A stretch of DNA of 64,000 nucleotides from Trichoderma breve. Its lineage: Eukaryota > Ascomycota > Sordariomycetes > Hypocreales > Hypocreaceae. The notes below the pieces were generated by a model that was not told where the DNA came from, made no database searches, and saw only the letters and a list, made by a program, of their open reading frames with translations. Location: positions 1,240,001-1,304,000 of the forward strand of contig NC_079236.1 in NCBI RefSeq assembly GCF_028502605.1, given 5' to 3'. Each line of letters opens with the position of its first letter. Positions within the stretch are counted from its first letter, which is position 1. The translations under genes were made by a program, and so were the position numbers. Shown one piece after another: positions 23,764 to 35,165 of this stretch.

Positions 23764-26700
23764 ATGCCTTCTTCACCCTCAAGAGCCCCCTCGGGGGCGA
23801 AAAAGCGTCATGAAAAGAGCTCTAAGAAGAGCAAAATAACAAAGCGCGAGTCACACAAATTGCCCAAGTCCACAGCGCCTGTGATAAAGGCCGAGACAGA
23901 CGAGAACGGCGAAACTCAATCCGCTTCGAATCCGAATCGAGGAATCTTTGAGCGTTTCATGCGACAAGAAGTTGGTGAGCCTTCACGAGAAGAGCGAGTC
24001 GTCCCCAACAACAACCTCGATCACGACGACCGAGGGGCGACGAAATCTGAGGTCGCAAAGACAGTTACGCAACAAATTGTCTGCTCAAACACAGCTGGTA
24101 GCACACAGCCTGCTCCACCAGAGAACTACCAGAATAAATCTGATGTGGCTAAAGCCTCAAACAATTCAGACGCAATTGTTAAAATAGAGGGTAATCTTCC
24201 GCAAAGAATGAAAGATATTCCTAGCAGTGTTCAAGAACCAATCGACAAGATCAGCCAAACAGAGAGTATTAGCCAAGTTGAACTGCAAAATGATGGCGAT
24301 GTTGCAGTTCCACAGTCAACAACTAAGCATGACACGGGAAATCTTCAGCAGGTTCAGAACAACGACGATTCGCCAAGAGAGCTTCCTAAGCAGGACGAAC
24401 ATAGCAAAGTCAAAAGTGAGAAACCAATCCAAGATGGAACCTCGGAAGGGGATGCTGCAACATCAAAGTGTGATGAGATGACCGATGTTGATCCATCCAC
24501 CATCTCTGCTGACCCCATTGCGACTCCGGAGAAATCTCACAAGAAGAGCGGAAAGAAGCGCAAGCACAAGCATTCCCGCAAACGATCTAAATCTCGCGAT
24601 CGTTCAAAATCACACAAAAGAAGAAAAGGATCAGAGACATTTGTCCCCAATCATCAACGAGATGATTGCGAAAGCAGTGGTGATGAGGAACAGTCGCAAA
24701 ACGAGTTCGATGTCGAGCAAGCAAGGGCAAGGATCCCCAAAGGGTGTAGCGTCCGGCATGAAGGAGAACAGAAGGAAGAGCTGAGAGATGGTAAAAGGAT
24801 TGCCAATCAAAAGAAGTTTACAAAGATGTTCAGATCTGACCTCAAGGATCACCAGCTGACCACTTTGTCTTGGATGGTAAACAGGGAGAAAGATACGACG
24901 CGAACAGTTGATGGGGGCATAATAGCTCACGATATGGGAATGGGCAAAACGGTTACGAGCTTGGCATGCATTGCAGCTAATAGGCCACCCAAGAAGGATC
25001 GAAAGATATCCGCTCAGGCGACACTTGTTATTGTGCCCAACAGAACAGTTGCCAAGCAGTGGCTAACGGAAGCCAAGGTAAGTTTTTTTGAGAACCACAT
25101 GATTATTTTACTGATTCCTTTTCAGAAACATTGGTATGAAGAGGCAAGCTCGCTTGTAACCATCCATACTGGGAACGATGATGACCACCTTTTGGCGCAA
25201 TATGAGAGGCAATGGATCGTGTAAGTTGCATCTTCCATATGGTGCTCCAGGACCGGAGAAGCTTATCAAACATAGTCTTGCAACATATCCTCAAGTGCGA
25301 AATTCCTTTCCGAGTCAAGTGGTTATGGATTACCTACATGCTCAATATGCAGATGACCAGCGTTTGCTTAAGCAAGAGTTCAAAAAGCGAGCAAAGTTCT
25401 TGTTCCGTATCAACTGGTTCAGGGTAATTTTAGATGAGGGTCATGCAGCTACGAAGTGGAACGGACGCAGTAAGTCTATATGGTTGATTCAAATTAGAAA
25501 TCTCTTTGGCTAATTCGATCAGCCTTGGATGCATGTACTCGGATACAGGCGAAGCACCGGTGGGTCTTGAGCGGCACTCCTATTCAGAACAAGCCAATAG
25601 GTGAGGCCAAGAATGCTCCAGAAAACGGTGGATGTGGTAATTGGAGAACTAATATGGTATTGTCAGAGTTTTATTCGTATGCGACTTTAGTCTGCTGCGA
25701 GTACCGAGGCACCCGACGAGTGTTCAGAAATGACTACATTGTCAAGGTAAGAGCGCTCTAACAGTGGTGTTTAAGCACAAACTAACAAGCTGTGTTTGAT
25801 TCAGGATGCGACAAATGCCGACTTTGACTCTCTCGCCAGCACTCTCATGTATCGGGGGTAGGTCACTTGCGTAATGCAAACACACACAGTCAGCTGACAA
25901 GGAGTAGAACTGCAGAAGGGAAGCTCAACATTCCACCGACAACTCGCCGAGAGGTATATATTGAAGTTTCGCAAGAAGAGCAAATGATATGCAAGTACGT
26001 ATGCAGTTGTTAAGACTGGAGTCATATGCGCCATGTGTGAGAGCAGGTACTGACAAGCAAAGTGCCATCGATTCGTTCTTCAAGGCTCAACAGAAGAAGC
26101 ACGAGAGAGATAAAGAGCGAGCGGGAATGCCCATATTTGAAAACGAACAAGACGAAGATGAGGTGGAAGATATTAAGCCAGAAGAAGATGATGAAGAGGA
26201 AGAAGAAGGCGTGGTGAAAAAGGACAAGAAGTCCAAAATCCAAGCGTCAGCCCATTTGCGTCTCAGGCAGGCTCTGTCTCATCCATACTGCCTAGAGAGG
26301 TTTTTTATGGGGAACTATCTCAGTGAAGATGAACTCAAGTCACTGGCTTCGGACTTGAATTCAATGAGCGACAAGAAGACTGTGATTGAGCAGCTCGAAG
26401 CGGATGAAAATTGGGCAGAACATCTCGGCCAATACCAAAAAGGCCTTGATATACTCAAGTCTCGTGAGGAAGCGTTTCTAGGCGGGATTTTCGATATGAA
26501 CAAGCTCATGGATCTCGTGATTCTCCAACGCACAGTCAATGTACAGAAGTGTGGCGGCGCTGCTTGCAAATCTCAGATTCTCTCTCGTTTCAAGGTAAGT
26601 AACCGTGATTGATCGCAATTTAATTCTTAAATTGGCTAACTGGATCGTTGAATAGTGTGGCCATATGTACTGCGAACAATGCTTCGGCCGGTTAATGATG

Positions 26701-27750
26701 CGGAGGAGCAGCATGCCGGAAGCAGAGCGATCAGGCGTAAGTCTCTATAGTTCCCATTAGAAGCGAGATGTATACTGATCATACGTGCACAATCTGAAGC
26801 AAATGAAATGCCCCACTGATGGTTGTGGTCAAGACCTCTCGTTTGTAGAGCAAGTGACTACTCTGGTACAGCTCGCCTCCATGGCGAACCAGGACAAGGG
26901 TTATGTGGAGATTGGAAGAGATTGGCTCAAAAATACAGTCCAGGCGAGACAAGAGCGATCTCTGTTTTTTATTGCCAGCTCCTGCTTCTACGGCCCACGG
27001 ATTGTCCCTCCACCGAGTTCGAGGCTCACAGCGACGATGGCCGTCGTTATGACTTGGCTGACCGAGGCACCCCAAGACAAAATCATCAGTAAGTGAATGA
27101 GGATACTCAGACAAGGGTCAATGGACTAACGCATGAGCAAATTAGTTTTCACGCAATTTGTTACGACGCTCAAGATGGTGGGCTATCAGCTCGAGACTCT
27201 GGGTGTTAAATTTGTGTACTATTGCGGCACGTCGCCGAAGCAGCAGCAGGAACACTCAATGCATGCGTTCCATAATGATCCAGAGACGCTGGTCATGGTG
27301 AGTCCCAACATTTCCTGCTTCAATGCACTGCAATAATGAATAGACGTATCCCTTACCTCTAAGAAATAGGTCTCTACCTTGAAGAGCGGCGGCCAGTCGC
27401 ACAACCTCACTGTGGCGAACCGCGTCATAATCGTCGACCTTTGGTGGAACAAGGAGGCCGAGAAGCAGGCCATCGGCCGCGTGGTCCGGATAGGCCAGAA
27501 GAAAGAGACATTTTCGGTGCGCATTGTCACGAAGCACGGTATGGATGATCGTGTTATCAAAGTTCAGACGGGTAAGGAGGCAATGGTGGCCCGAATATTG
27601 CAGGACGACGGACACGAGCGAATAGAGGTTGACGATGAGCGCCTCGAACAGATCTTTGAGCGAAAAGAAGGCGAAGAATCAAGGAAGAGAAAACGAAAGA
27701 GAAGAGAAGATCCGTTTGAATCGAGAGGGGGCGATGGTATGGCATTTTAA
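23764..27750 (+). CDS. SNF2-family ATPase with internal RING finger (Rad5/Rad16/Uls1 group)
   Basis: Twelve exons, inferred from phase and SNF2 motifs: 23764-25077, 25126-25220, 25276-25469, 25523-25600, 25667-25746, 25805-25857, 25908-25994, 26042-26594, 26656-26736, 26800-27088, 27146-27297, 27370-27750; about 1118 aa. The junction at 25994/26042 is least certain. The N-terminal 340 residues are disordered, with a strong Lys/Arg nuclear signal near 260-290. Helicase motifs: P-loop D-M-G-M-G-K-T near 390, V-I-L-D-E-G-H near 522, then H-R-W-V-L-S-G-T-P-I-Q-N. After an acidic insert comes a C3HC4 RING (C-G-G-A-A-C, C-G-H-M-Y-C-E-Q-C, C-P-x-x-x-C). The C lobe includes I-I-I-F-T-Q-F and Q-A-I-G-R-V-V-R-I-G-Q. 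The product is a DNA-dependent ATPase, probably also a ubiquitin or SUMO-targeted ligase. Confidence 0.85.
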
Positions 27751-28918
27751 GAGGCCGGTTGACAGAAGCTAGAGTTGATTCCGAGGGCTTACATCTTTGA
27801 GGCGTTGGGGGATGCTGCGACAATCAACGAATCACTTTGCTCCATATTTCATTTTCATCTCGATTATTCTTTTTTGGAACTCATTCGGAGAGAGTATGAT
27901 ATCGGTTACGGAGCTGGACGCGATACTGGGGACTGGAAAAGCCGGTGGTTGTTTTATTGGGCGACTGGAGCTGGATGGCGGTTTCGAGGAAAAGAATGGT
28001 TTGCTTCTGGGAGTTTGAGATTATAGGGCTGCTTCAGATTGGGTTCGGAATCTTCGTTTTTACAATTTGCTTCAATATGCAGCTGATATAGCGCAGAAGT
28101 TTACTCATATAATAGCTTTCAACTCATCTAGCTTGAATCTTAAGTCTAGTTTCTTGGGTCTTGCCTCACAACAGACTGCTGGAATTTCTCATCGTAGACA
28201 ATGGTTTGAGGGCCAGGTACATGCAACAAATTGTGAATGTGTTAACAGACACCATGTTGTTACTATATTCGTGTTTCATTTGGTTACGGGGAAGTCATAA
28301 TGTTCGTCGCTCTTTGTACTGTCTTGTTCGTAATGCGCAGGAGAGTCTTGAGATTCAGACGCTGCTACGCCACTCGAACACCACACAGGAATTGAGGCCC
28401 TGCTCAAAAATTTGCAATATTTACGAAGCACTAGATTAGTACCTATCACCTGGCGGTATTTTTGTACGGGTTCTGCCTCATTGAAGCAAATTATAGAATT
28501 CTCCTCAGTGATTTGACTCGATGAATCTGCTCAATCTGCATAACTACTACAACACCAATCAGTCCGCCGCTCAGCAATACCATTCCAAGCGAAAGGCGAG
28601 TTGAAGTTTTGTATGATCTCTTTAAATCCGAGATCATAGCGACATCCGGCAGAATGGTTTGCATCTTGACTCCAAATTTGCAGCCATTATCAGATCGTTG
28701 CGGCCGCCTGCCAGCTGCCTGGCCCACTTTGGCTCAACTCACCTCTGCTTCACTTCCCTCCCACTTTCTACTCATCTTCTTCTCCTCCTCATCAGAAGAG
28801 TGGCTGTTTTCTTTCTCTCTCTCTTCTCCTCTTTACTTCTCTTCCTCTGGGAAACCTCATTCATCTCCTTCCATCTCAGAAGCACTCCTCTCCACCACTT
28901 CGAGAACTCGGGCGATCT
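27751..28918. other. Intergenic region
   Basis: Downstream of the SNF2 gene; no gene seen. The last 200 bp (28720-28910) are strongly C/T-rich, marking the promoter/leader of the next gene. Confidence 0.45.
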
Positions 28919-30157
28919 ATGGCTCGATTGAAAACCCGAACCATGGCAAGACCAGCAGATAACCAGATTCCTCCAAAATTCGAGATTTCGGATTTAAGCA
29001 TCCAACTTGGCAATCCGCTTTACCCTGGCGCTGTTCGATGTGTCCAGGCATACTGGAAACAGGCAACATCAATGACTCCCGACCAACGTGATCAATACTT
29101 GTTGTATTTACAGAGCATGGACCAAAGGGATTCTTTCGTAGAGCCTTTGCTAGGGGAGAATGTGACTTCTTTGGTGATGTTTCAGCGATTTTGCAGTTTG
29201 AGTGATGGATTTCCCTCCAAAAGACTGTCATGGCCAGCTTACCTGTTTCTCTCAGCCTGGTATGTATACCTGCCAACAGAGTACATAGCCAAAATCGAAA
29301 ATCTTCACGGCACCTCCTTGATCCAAGATCATACGGCCAAGTACCGAAGCATTTATCCAGCGCCTCCAGAGGTTCCATGGAAGCCAGAAGTGGTTGAAGC
29401 CATTGTGTCCAGCCAGCAGCCGAATGCTATTGCGCCCATCATGAAGAATTGCTCAGTCGCGCCAGCTTCAACTCAGAAGCAAAATGGAGCACTGGAGCAG
29501 CAAACGGACAATGTTGCATCAACTTCATCTGGCAACCAACCAAAAAGTACTGCAGCCAAAAAGAAAAAAGACAACAAATCACCAGCCCCGACATGCCAGC
29601 AGCAAAATGATACACCTACCAAGAATAAAGATCCTGCAACACCAGCCGCGACTAAGCAGCAGCATGCTACGCCTAAGCAAGAGAAGCCTACTGTTGTGCG
29701 AGCCTCAGCCAACATCCAGCAACAAAATGTTGCTCCCGCACATGGCAACAATGAACAGACACTTGCTTCTACAAGCAAGCAAGAGAATACTACATCCGCG
29801 GTAGTTGAACTTCCGCCGGCAACTCCAACAACACCGCAGTCTGTGGGAGCGGAATCATGGAACATTGACAATGTTGTCGGCATCTTGAGCGAATCGAAAA
29901 AGAAGCGGCTCCTCTCTCCAGCCGAAAGCTCCTTGAAGCGAACAAGAGTGAACGACAATCAGCAAGCAACAATCACCAAAAGCGCTCTCGAGAAGTTGCA
30001 GTCTACTGTGGAAGACCAGGGTGCCAAATTGCAGGAGGCTTGCGCTGCAGCTGAACAGAACAAGCAGACTCTTGACAGCATGCAGAGCGAATTGCGCCAA
30101 TTCATGTCGGCGGTCGCCTCGACGCTGCGAGACATCAAAGATCATCTAGAGGAGTGA
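28919..30157 (+). CDS. Unrecognised coiled-coil protein, 412 aa
   Basis: A single long exon; the ATG at 28919 is followed by a second in-frame ATG at 28943. Residues 20-160 look folded and helical, with N-P-L-Y-P-G-A-V-R-C-V-Q-A-Y-W, D-Q-Y-L-L-Y-L-Q and W-P-A-Y-L-F-L-S-A-W-Y-V-Y-L-P. Residues 170-310 are low-complexity (Gln, Thr, Lys, Ala, Pro; repeated Q-Q-x-x-x-T/A-P), clearly disordered. The stretch K-K-K-R-L-L-S-P-A-E-S-S-L-K-R-T-R near 325 looks like a nuclear signal. The last 70 residues form a coiled coil (L-E-K-L-Q-S-T-V-E-D-Q-G-A-K-L). This build suits a nuclear scaffold or regulator. No family was recognised. It follows the SNF2-RING gene, but a shared role is speculation. Confidence 0.75.
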   Translation: MARLKTRTMARPADNQIPPKFEISDLSIQLGNPLYPGAVRCVQAYWKQATSMTPDQRDQYLLYLQSMDQRDSFVEPLLGENVTSLVMFQRFCSLSDGFPSKRLSWPAYLFLSAWYVYLPTEYIAKIENLHGTSLIQDHTAKYRSIYPAPPEVPWKPEVVEAIVSSQQPNAIAPIMKNCSVAPASTQKQNGALEQQTDNVASTSSGNQPKSTAAKKKKDNKSPAPTCQQQNDTPTKNKDPATPAATKQQHATPKQEKPTVVRASANIQQQNVAPAHGNNEQTLASTSKQENTTSAVVELPPATPTTPQSVGAESWNIDNVVGILSESKKKRLLSPAESSLKRTRVNDNQQATITKSALEKLQSTVEDQGAKLQEACAAAEQNKQTLDSMQSELRQFMSAVASTLRDIKDHLEE

Positions 30158-31521
30158 GATCGGTTGCCTCATTCTTGTGGAGGATACATTTGCTGGCCGG
30201 TTAATATCACAGAATGGATTTCGAGATGCTCCCAGTATATAAGGAGAACATATATCTGGTTATGGGGTTCGTTTCATGGCTACATATTGCCAACGGCGGT
30301 AATAATCATGTCGACAGGTTTTCATTAGTTGCTAGATGTATCATATCGCACAAACATGTCTCGAGGGCATGGGACGATAGTATTTGGAATTGATCCGCTC
30401 TGAATCCCCTATCTTGCCAATGCTGGTGACATGTCTCCCAATCACATCGGACTTTGAACTAGATGCTGTTGGTGCCATCACCATTTCATGTGACGACCCC
30501 TGGTAGCGTGTTCTCATGGGTTTGCGCAGGGGTATCACCTCTGATGGTAGAGAACCCCAGCATGTATATGACAGCACCTCTTCTCAGCTTCTGCTTCTTT
30601 TCCTCCACACACTGACTTGCCATCACTTGTATCACACACCTAGGAGCCTCGTTTCCCATTCCATGATGGTAACATCCAGGAACTTTGAGCTGCCAAGCAA
30701 TTGAATAGTTGCTCAGGTGCGGGGAGCTAGAAAATGTCCTCTCCAGCCCACGACCAACGTGCAGACAACTCGTTTGCTGTGACCAACAAACTAGCAACCA
30801 ACAACCACCCGCAATTGGCACTAGATCCTTCCCAAGCCTCTCGTATCCTCAGGCTTTTCCGAGTGATCTGGGCGTTTTGATCTTACCTTTTTTTGGTCCG
30901 TTTCAAGAACACACAAGCCATGATCTTCGGCGATGAAACGCAAAAACGGGCCATGGCCTCTCGAAAGTCCCTGCGATGGGTAGGACAGCAGGGGGAGGCT
31001 TTGGACAAGACTCGAAAACGCCAACCCAAGCCAACATGCCGCTGTGTTGTCTTTGCATGGGGAGACACGCACAAAGCCTGATTTCTGATTTCGGGAATTA
31101 ACAGACAAGCCGCAGACGGGGATATTCCGAAATGAGGATAAAAGCTGGCCCCCCCTTTAAGCCGACTGATGGGTGTCGGAATGGTGCATGAGAGGGAATT
31201 GGAGAAGAGCAGCAAGGCCCCCTCTTCCTTGACGAGAAGTTTTTTTTTTCTTTCGGTATCCTGTCCGTCCCGTCGTGACAAACACGGGTCTGTACTCCAG
31301 GACTCTCCCGTCTGTGCTTCTGCAAAGAGATTTCGCCTTGACGGACTATTAGAGAAAGGGGGAGAACGTGTTTGCTTGGGTTTGATTGCTGCCTTTTTCA
31401 CTCATAGACAGTACTTCTGCACAGACACCAATCCCAGACCGCTGCTCATATCCAGGGAGTTGAGTCCAGGAGAAGCAGCAACATCGACAAACCAAGACGC
31501 AGGCCCAAGTCAGCAACCATC
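30158..31521. other. Intergenic region
   Basis: Promoter region of the Cys-module membrane protein. Frames on both strands (for example 30883-31401 minus) lack domain patterns. No TATA box was noted. Confidence 0.45.
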
Positions 31522-32541
31522 ATGGGAAGCTCACTAGACTTCTCGTGCCCCAGGGGAGGTAACTACTATGTCTGCGAAGACCAGCCAACTCGCTTCGTGG
31601 GATGCTGCACCATCAATCCATGCATCACCTCGTCCGGCCTCTGTCCTGACAACGACCTCCAGCCCCTCTCGTTCAATCCCGATGCCTACGACCAGATCCG
31701 GGGGCAGAATTGCCTGGACACCGGATACCAGTGGTACGTCTGTCGCGACTCGTCGCCACCGTTTCTGGGATGCTGCTCCCAGGACGCATGCATGACAACC
31801 GGCTGTCCGAGGAACAAACTCGGAGCTGCGAGTTTGAGCTCAAACAGGGCGCAAGCAGCCCCTTTCTTGTCTGGGGGCTCTTCATCGTCAACGACAACAA
31901 CAACATCTTCATCAACAACAGAAACAACCTCATCAATATCGACATCGACAACAAGCAGAACCCCCTCGACAACGCTGAGCACAACGGCGAGCACGACTGC
32001 AAGTGCCACTAGCACTCAGCCTGCTGCCGTGTCACCTCCAACGCATAATACGGGGCTCAGCAAAGGCGCCATCGCGGGCATCGCCGTGGGAGCAGTGGCG
32101 GGAGTCTGCATCCTCGCCCTGGCCGCCTTTTTGGCTCTGAGGCAGCGGCGGAAGAAGAAGGGCCCAAGCATAGTCATCACGGCCAGCGGCACCGGCAGAA
32201 AGGATGAGTATGGCGACGACTCGCTGACCGAGTATCATGACAAGACGGCAGCAAACGCACACGAGCTGTCAGGAGCCGGCGCCGGCCAGATGGCGCAATC
32301 ACAAGCACTCCATGCTGGTGCCCAGCCATCTCCGGGCCTCGAGTCGCCCATCTCAGAGCTCCCCGCAACGCCGTCGACGCCAGGCAACCGACACTTTGTC
32401 TCCGTTGGCAGCTCCGATGGCGTGACGGGCAGGGAGAGCGAGCTGTCCGGCATTAGCGCTTCACCAAAGCAAAGTCCGCTGCTGCATCAGTCGTTGTTTG
32501 AGCTTGAGGACTCGTCAAGCCGCACATTTGTGGGGAGGTAA
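31522..32541 (+). CDS. Single-pass membrane protein with two Cys modules and Ser/Thr stalk
   Basis: A 339-aa single exon. Two similar Cys modules come first: about residues 5-40 (S-C-P-R-G-G-N-Y-Y-V-C-E-D, F-V-G-C-C, N-P-C) and 64-95 (N-C-L-D-T-G-Y-Q-W-Y-V-C-R-D, F-L-G-C-C, D-A-C). A Ser/Thr-rich stalk covers about 117-170 and should be O-mannosylated. One membrane helix lies near 182-205 (G-A-I-A-G-I-A-V-G-A-V-A-G-V-C-I-L-A-L), followed by the stop-transfer R-Q-R-R-K-K-K and a 130-residue cytoplasmic tail. The layout is that of fungal wall sensors (WSC/Mid2-like), but the Cys modules are not WSC. No N-terminal signal peptide is visible, so it is a type III protein or an upstream exon is missing. 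Confidence 0.8.
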   Translation: MGSSLDFSCPRGGNYYVCEDQPTRFVGCCTINPCITSSGLCPDNDLQPLSFNPDAYDQIRGQNCLDTGYQWYVCRDSSPPFLGCCSQDACMTTGCPRNKLGAASLSSNRAQAAPFLSGGSSSSTTTTTSSSTTETTSSISTSTTSRTPSTTLSTTASTTASATSTQPAAVSPPTHNTGLSKGAIAGIAVGAVAGVCILALAAFLALRQRRKKKGPSIVITASGTGRKDEYGDDSLTEYHDKTAANAHELSGAGAGQMAQSQALHAGAQPSPGLESPISELPATPSTPGNRHFVSVGSSDGVTGRESELSGISASPKQSPLLHQSLFELEDSSSRTFVGR

Positions 32542-34628
32542 CGAGATATTGATACTCGTACATCTCACGACATGAGATTCCGGAGGACTTCCGATGCCTA
32601 TGACCAATGGCCGATGCATAAAAGTTGCATTGGACTTGTTGGTACGACTATTTTTTTTGTTTCTCGTACAACTAATCCTTATGCCCTTGACGTACGGATT
32701 ATACTGTAGCGCGTGGATTCTCTCCTCGTATACGTGGCAGAGGGGGGTGGCAGTCGATCTTGACGGGCTGTGGCGGACGGCTGTTTCGGGATACGAGCGA
32801 CGGCTTACAACTTGACGGCGGAGTTTGAAACCTTTTTTCACTTGTCTCATTTTCTCCCAACTATTGCTTCTTCCATTTCCCTTGGCAGCTTCTATGCATT
32901 GGCTCCCTAATTCAATTCTTAATCTAAAAAGTTCCGGCTGTATTGTATTGGCTGCATGTGTGTGTGTTTTGTTTGTCTAGACTCCATAATTTTTCTCTCT
33001 CGTAGGCAAACCTTCGAAATTGCAAGTCTCACAGGGTGGGAATGGGCCTCATTCCACACCCGGGCTTGCGCGTACCACCCGTCTCTGCCCTTATCACAGC
33101 CAATCAGACGCACATGTCTGACCAGAAACCGTTACGAAACACTGCAGCTTCGGCCAAAAAGAACAAAAAAGAATGGAGGAAACCAGGTAAAACAAGGAAT
33201 GAAATAAAACAGAAATATGCTTCGAGCCGTTCCGCGCCTCAGTCGGCCTGGCTGCTCGCCCAGCTGGTGAAAATTCAATCGCCTTTGGGGGAGCAAAAAG
33301 GCAAAGCCCCAACCAAATTTCTTGCTGCGAAGAACGTCGGGTCATACAAACGTCATGATTCCACAACGCCAAGTTGCTACGAAGATGTCCAGTCTTTTTT
33401 TCCTCCTTGTTTTTTGCCCGGGACAAAGACGCCTCTACGCCCTCTCTGGAGTGGAAGGGCCATAAAAAAATAAAAGGGCCAAGCAAATGTTTGGCCCAAG
33501 CCACGGGGAAGCCGCAGGGATTGGTCCACTTGAGGCGCAGCCCGTGCGGATTACGACATGTGAGACAGCTTATTGTATACAGTGTCTCTGGTATAGCTTG
33601 TGCTTGTGCTTGTTTTTCTCTTTCTAATTTTTATTATTCTTTTTTATCCTTTTATGCGTGTGTGTATGTCTCTTGTCTTTTGCCGTATCCCGTTTCCCGT
33701 TTCTGGGGCGATAACTCGAGGGAAGATCGCCGAGCTCTGCCCATGTACACGAGGGGCGTCTAATTGGGGAAAATTGCCTAATCAGGACGAACATTGACAT
33801 TCCATGACCAGACACAGAGTCATTAGAGCCTCATCATTGCAACCTTAGAAAATAAATCACCAAATCTCATCTCATAAACAAATCCCAACAGCATGGATTC
33901 TCTCCGATCGCCGGCATTGTGCCATTTGCCAGCATTCAAATCTCATAAACGCCCGCAGCCGGTGTGCCGAGGATACGTCACCATTACCATGCCATGCCTC
34001 CTCTCCGCGTAACACTCAGCGCCGATCGGTTGCAAGCCACCGGGAATAATCCCTGCAAGAGACACATCTGTGCTGTCGCTTCTTTGTCCCGTCAACTTGT
34101 AAGAGTGAGCTCTGGCTCTGCTCGTATTGGTGGTGATGAAGCTCTGCCCGGACGTACAAGTTACCAATGGATCATGCAAAGGTCAGGTATCCCACTTTTT
34201 CACCGCGATGTATACGGGGATCTACTCGTTCGAGTACCCCGTGTCCAGAGAACGCCCCCTTGCCTACGTCAACACTGTGTGTATGATTGTTGTGTGTCTC
34301 TCTTTTCCTCATCGCCCCGTGGATCCCCCAGCTGTGGCTGTTGCATGAATTTTCTTTTTTTGGGCAAGGGAGAGAGAATGTACTCGTAAAGGTGAGTTGA
34401 GGTGTGTAGGTCCAGGCCGCTTTAAAGGGTCGTTGTCTCCCTCTGTTTTGATCCATACATCTCTCGCTCACTCACCTCCCTTTGCTCCTGCGCGGCCCAT
34501 ATATATACATATATATATAAATACCAGCATATAAGTCATCCGTTCACCAAGCGTCCACTTGCACTCCTCCTTCTCTTCCTCCCCTTCTTCCACCTACACC
34601 AGACGAAGAAAGCATCCAATCGTTCACC
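32542..34628. other. Intergenic region
   Basis: 2.1 kb without a supported gene. The frame at 33036-33473 is Lys-rich without motifs and judged spurious. The 3' part is the promoter of the GPI-type protein. Confidence 0.45.
34512..34523 (+). promoter_or_regulatory. TATA element of the GPI-type wall protein gene
   Basis: An alternating AT stretch, TATATATAAATA, lies about 105 bp before the ATG at 34629, followed by a C/T-rich leader. Confidence 0.5.
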
Positions 34629-35165
34629 ATGAAGCCCCAAACTTTCGTTGTCGCTGCCCTCGGCCTCCTGTCCGGAGAAGCCATGGCCCAGGGGCCTCTG
34701 ATCTCGTCTGTGTCTGCCGCCGTCTCGTCTGCTATTGCCTCTGGCAGTGCCATTGCTTCCAGCATTGCCTCTGAGGCCTCGTCCGTCGCCAGCAGCATCC
34801 GCTCAGAAGCTTCTTCCGTCGCCTCCAGCGAGACCAATACCGCAACCACCAGCAGTGAGACCACCTTGACAACTACCATTGCCACCACCACCACCCAAAC
34901 CACTGTCGAATCTGCCACCACAGAGTCTGCCACCACAGAGCCTGCCACTACCATCCCCGGAACCACCAACAGCGAGACCACCATTCCTGGTACTACCATT
35001 CCTGCTACTACCATTCCTGCTACTACCCGCTCCGCTACTACTCGCGTCACCACCAGAACCTCTGCTACTACTGCTACCTCTACCGGTCTGGCCATCGCTC
35101 CCACTGCTGATGCCAAGCTGCTGGCTCCTATCCTCGGTGCTGCCGCTGCCGTCTTGATGCTGTAA
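34629..35165 (+). CDS. GPI-anchored Ser/Thr-rich cell wall protein
   Basis: 178 aa, intronless. The signal peptide is MKPQTFVVAALGLLSGEAMA. The whole mature part is Ser/Thr/Ala-rich and has no cysteine. Internal repeats include S-A-I-A-S-x-x-A-S at 30-65, A-T-T-E-S at 95-105 and T-T-I-P-[GA]-T at 105-130. The C terminus is a GPI signal: a small-residue site (A-D-A or similar) followed by the hydrophobic L-L-A-P-I-L-G-A-A-A-A-V-L-M-L. Such proteins are heavily O-mannosylated and fixed to the plasma membrane or wall glucan. A long minus-strand frame (34544-35116) is only the shadow of this repetitive coding sequence. Confidence 0.85.
   Translation: MKPQTFVVAALGLLSGEAMAQGPLISSVSAAVSSAIASGSAIASSIASEASSVASSIRSEASSVASSETNTATTSSETTLTTTIATTTTQTTVESATTESATTEPATTIPGTTNSETTIPGTTIPATTIPATTRSATTRVTTRTSATTATSTGLAIAPTADAKLLAPILGAAAAVLML

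Noticed and set aside
33036..33473. 145-residue Lys-rich frame
   Set aside because: Opens without an ATG, has no domain pattern and lies in a promoter-like region.
34544..35116. 190-residue minus-strand frame rich in Val
   Set aside because: It is the antisense shadow of the Thr/Ala-rich GPI-type protein gene.
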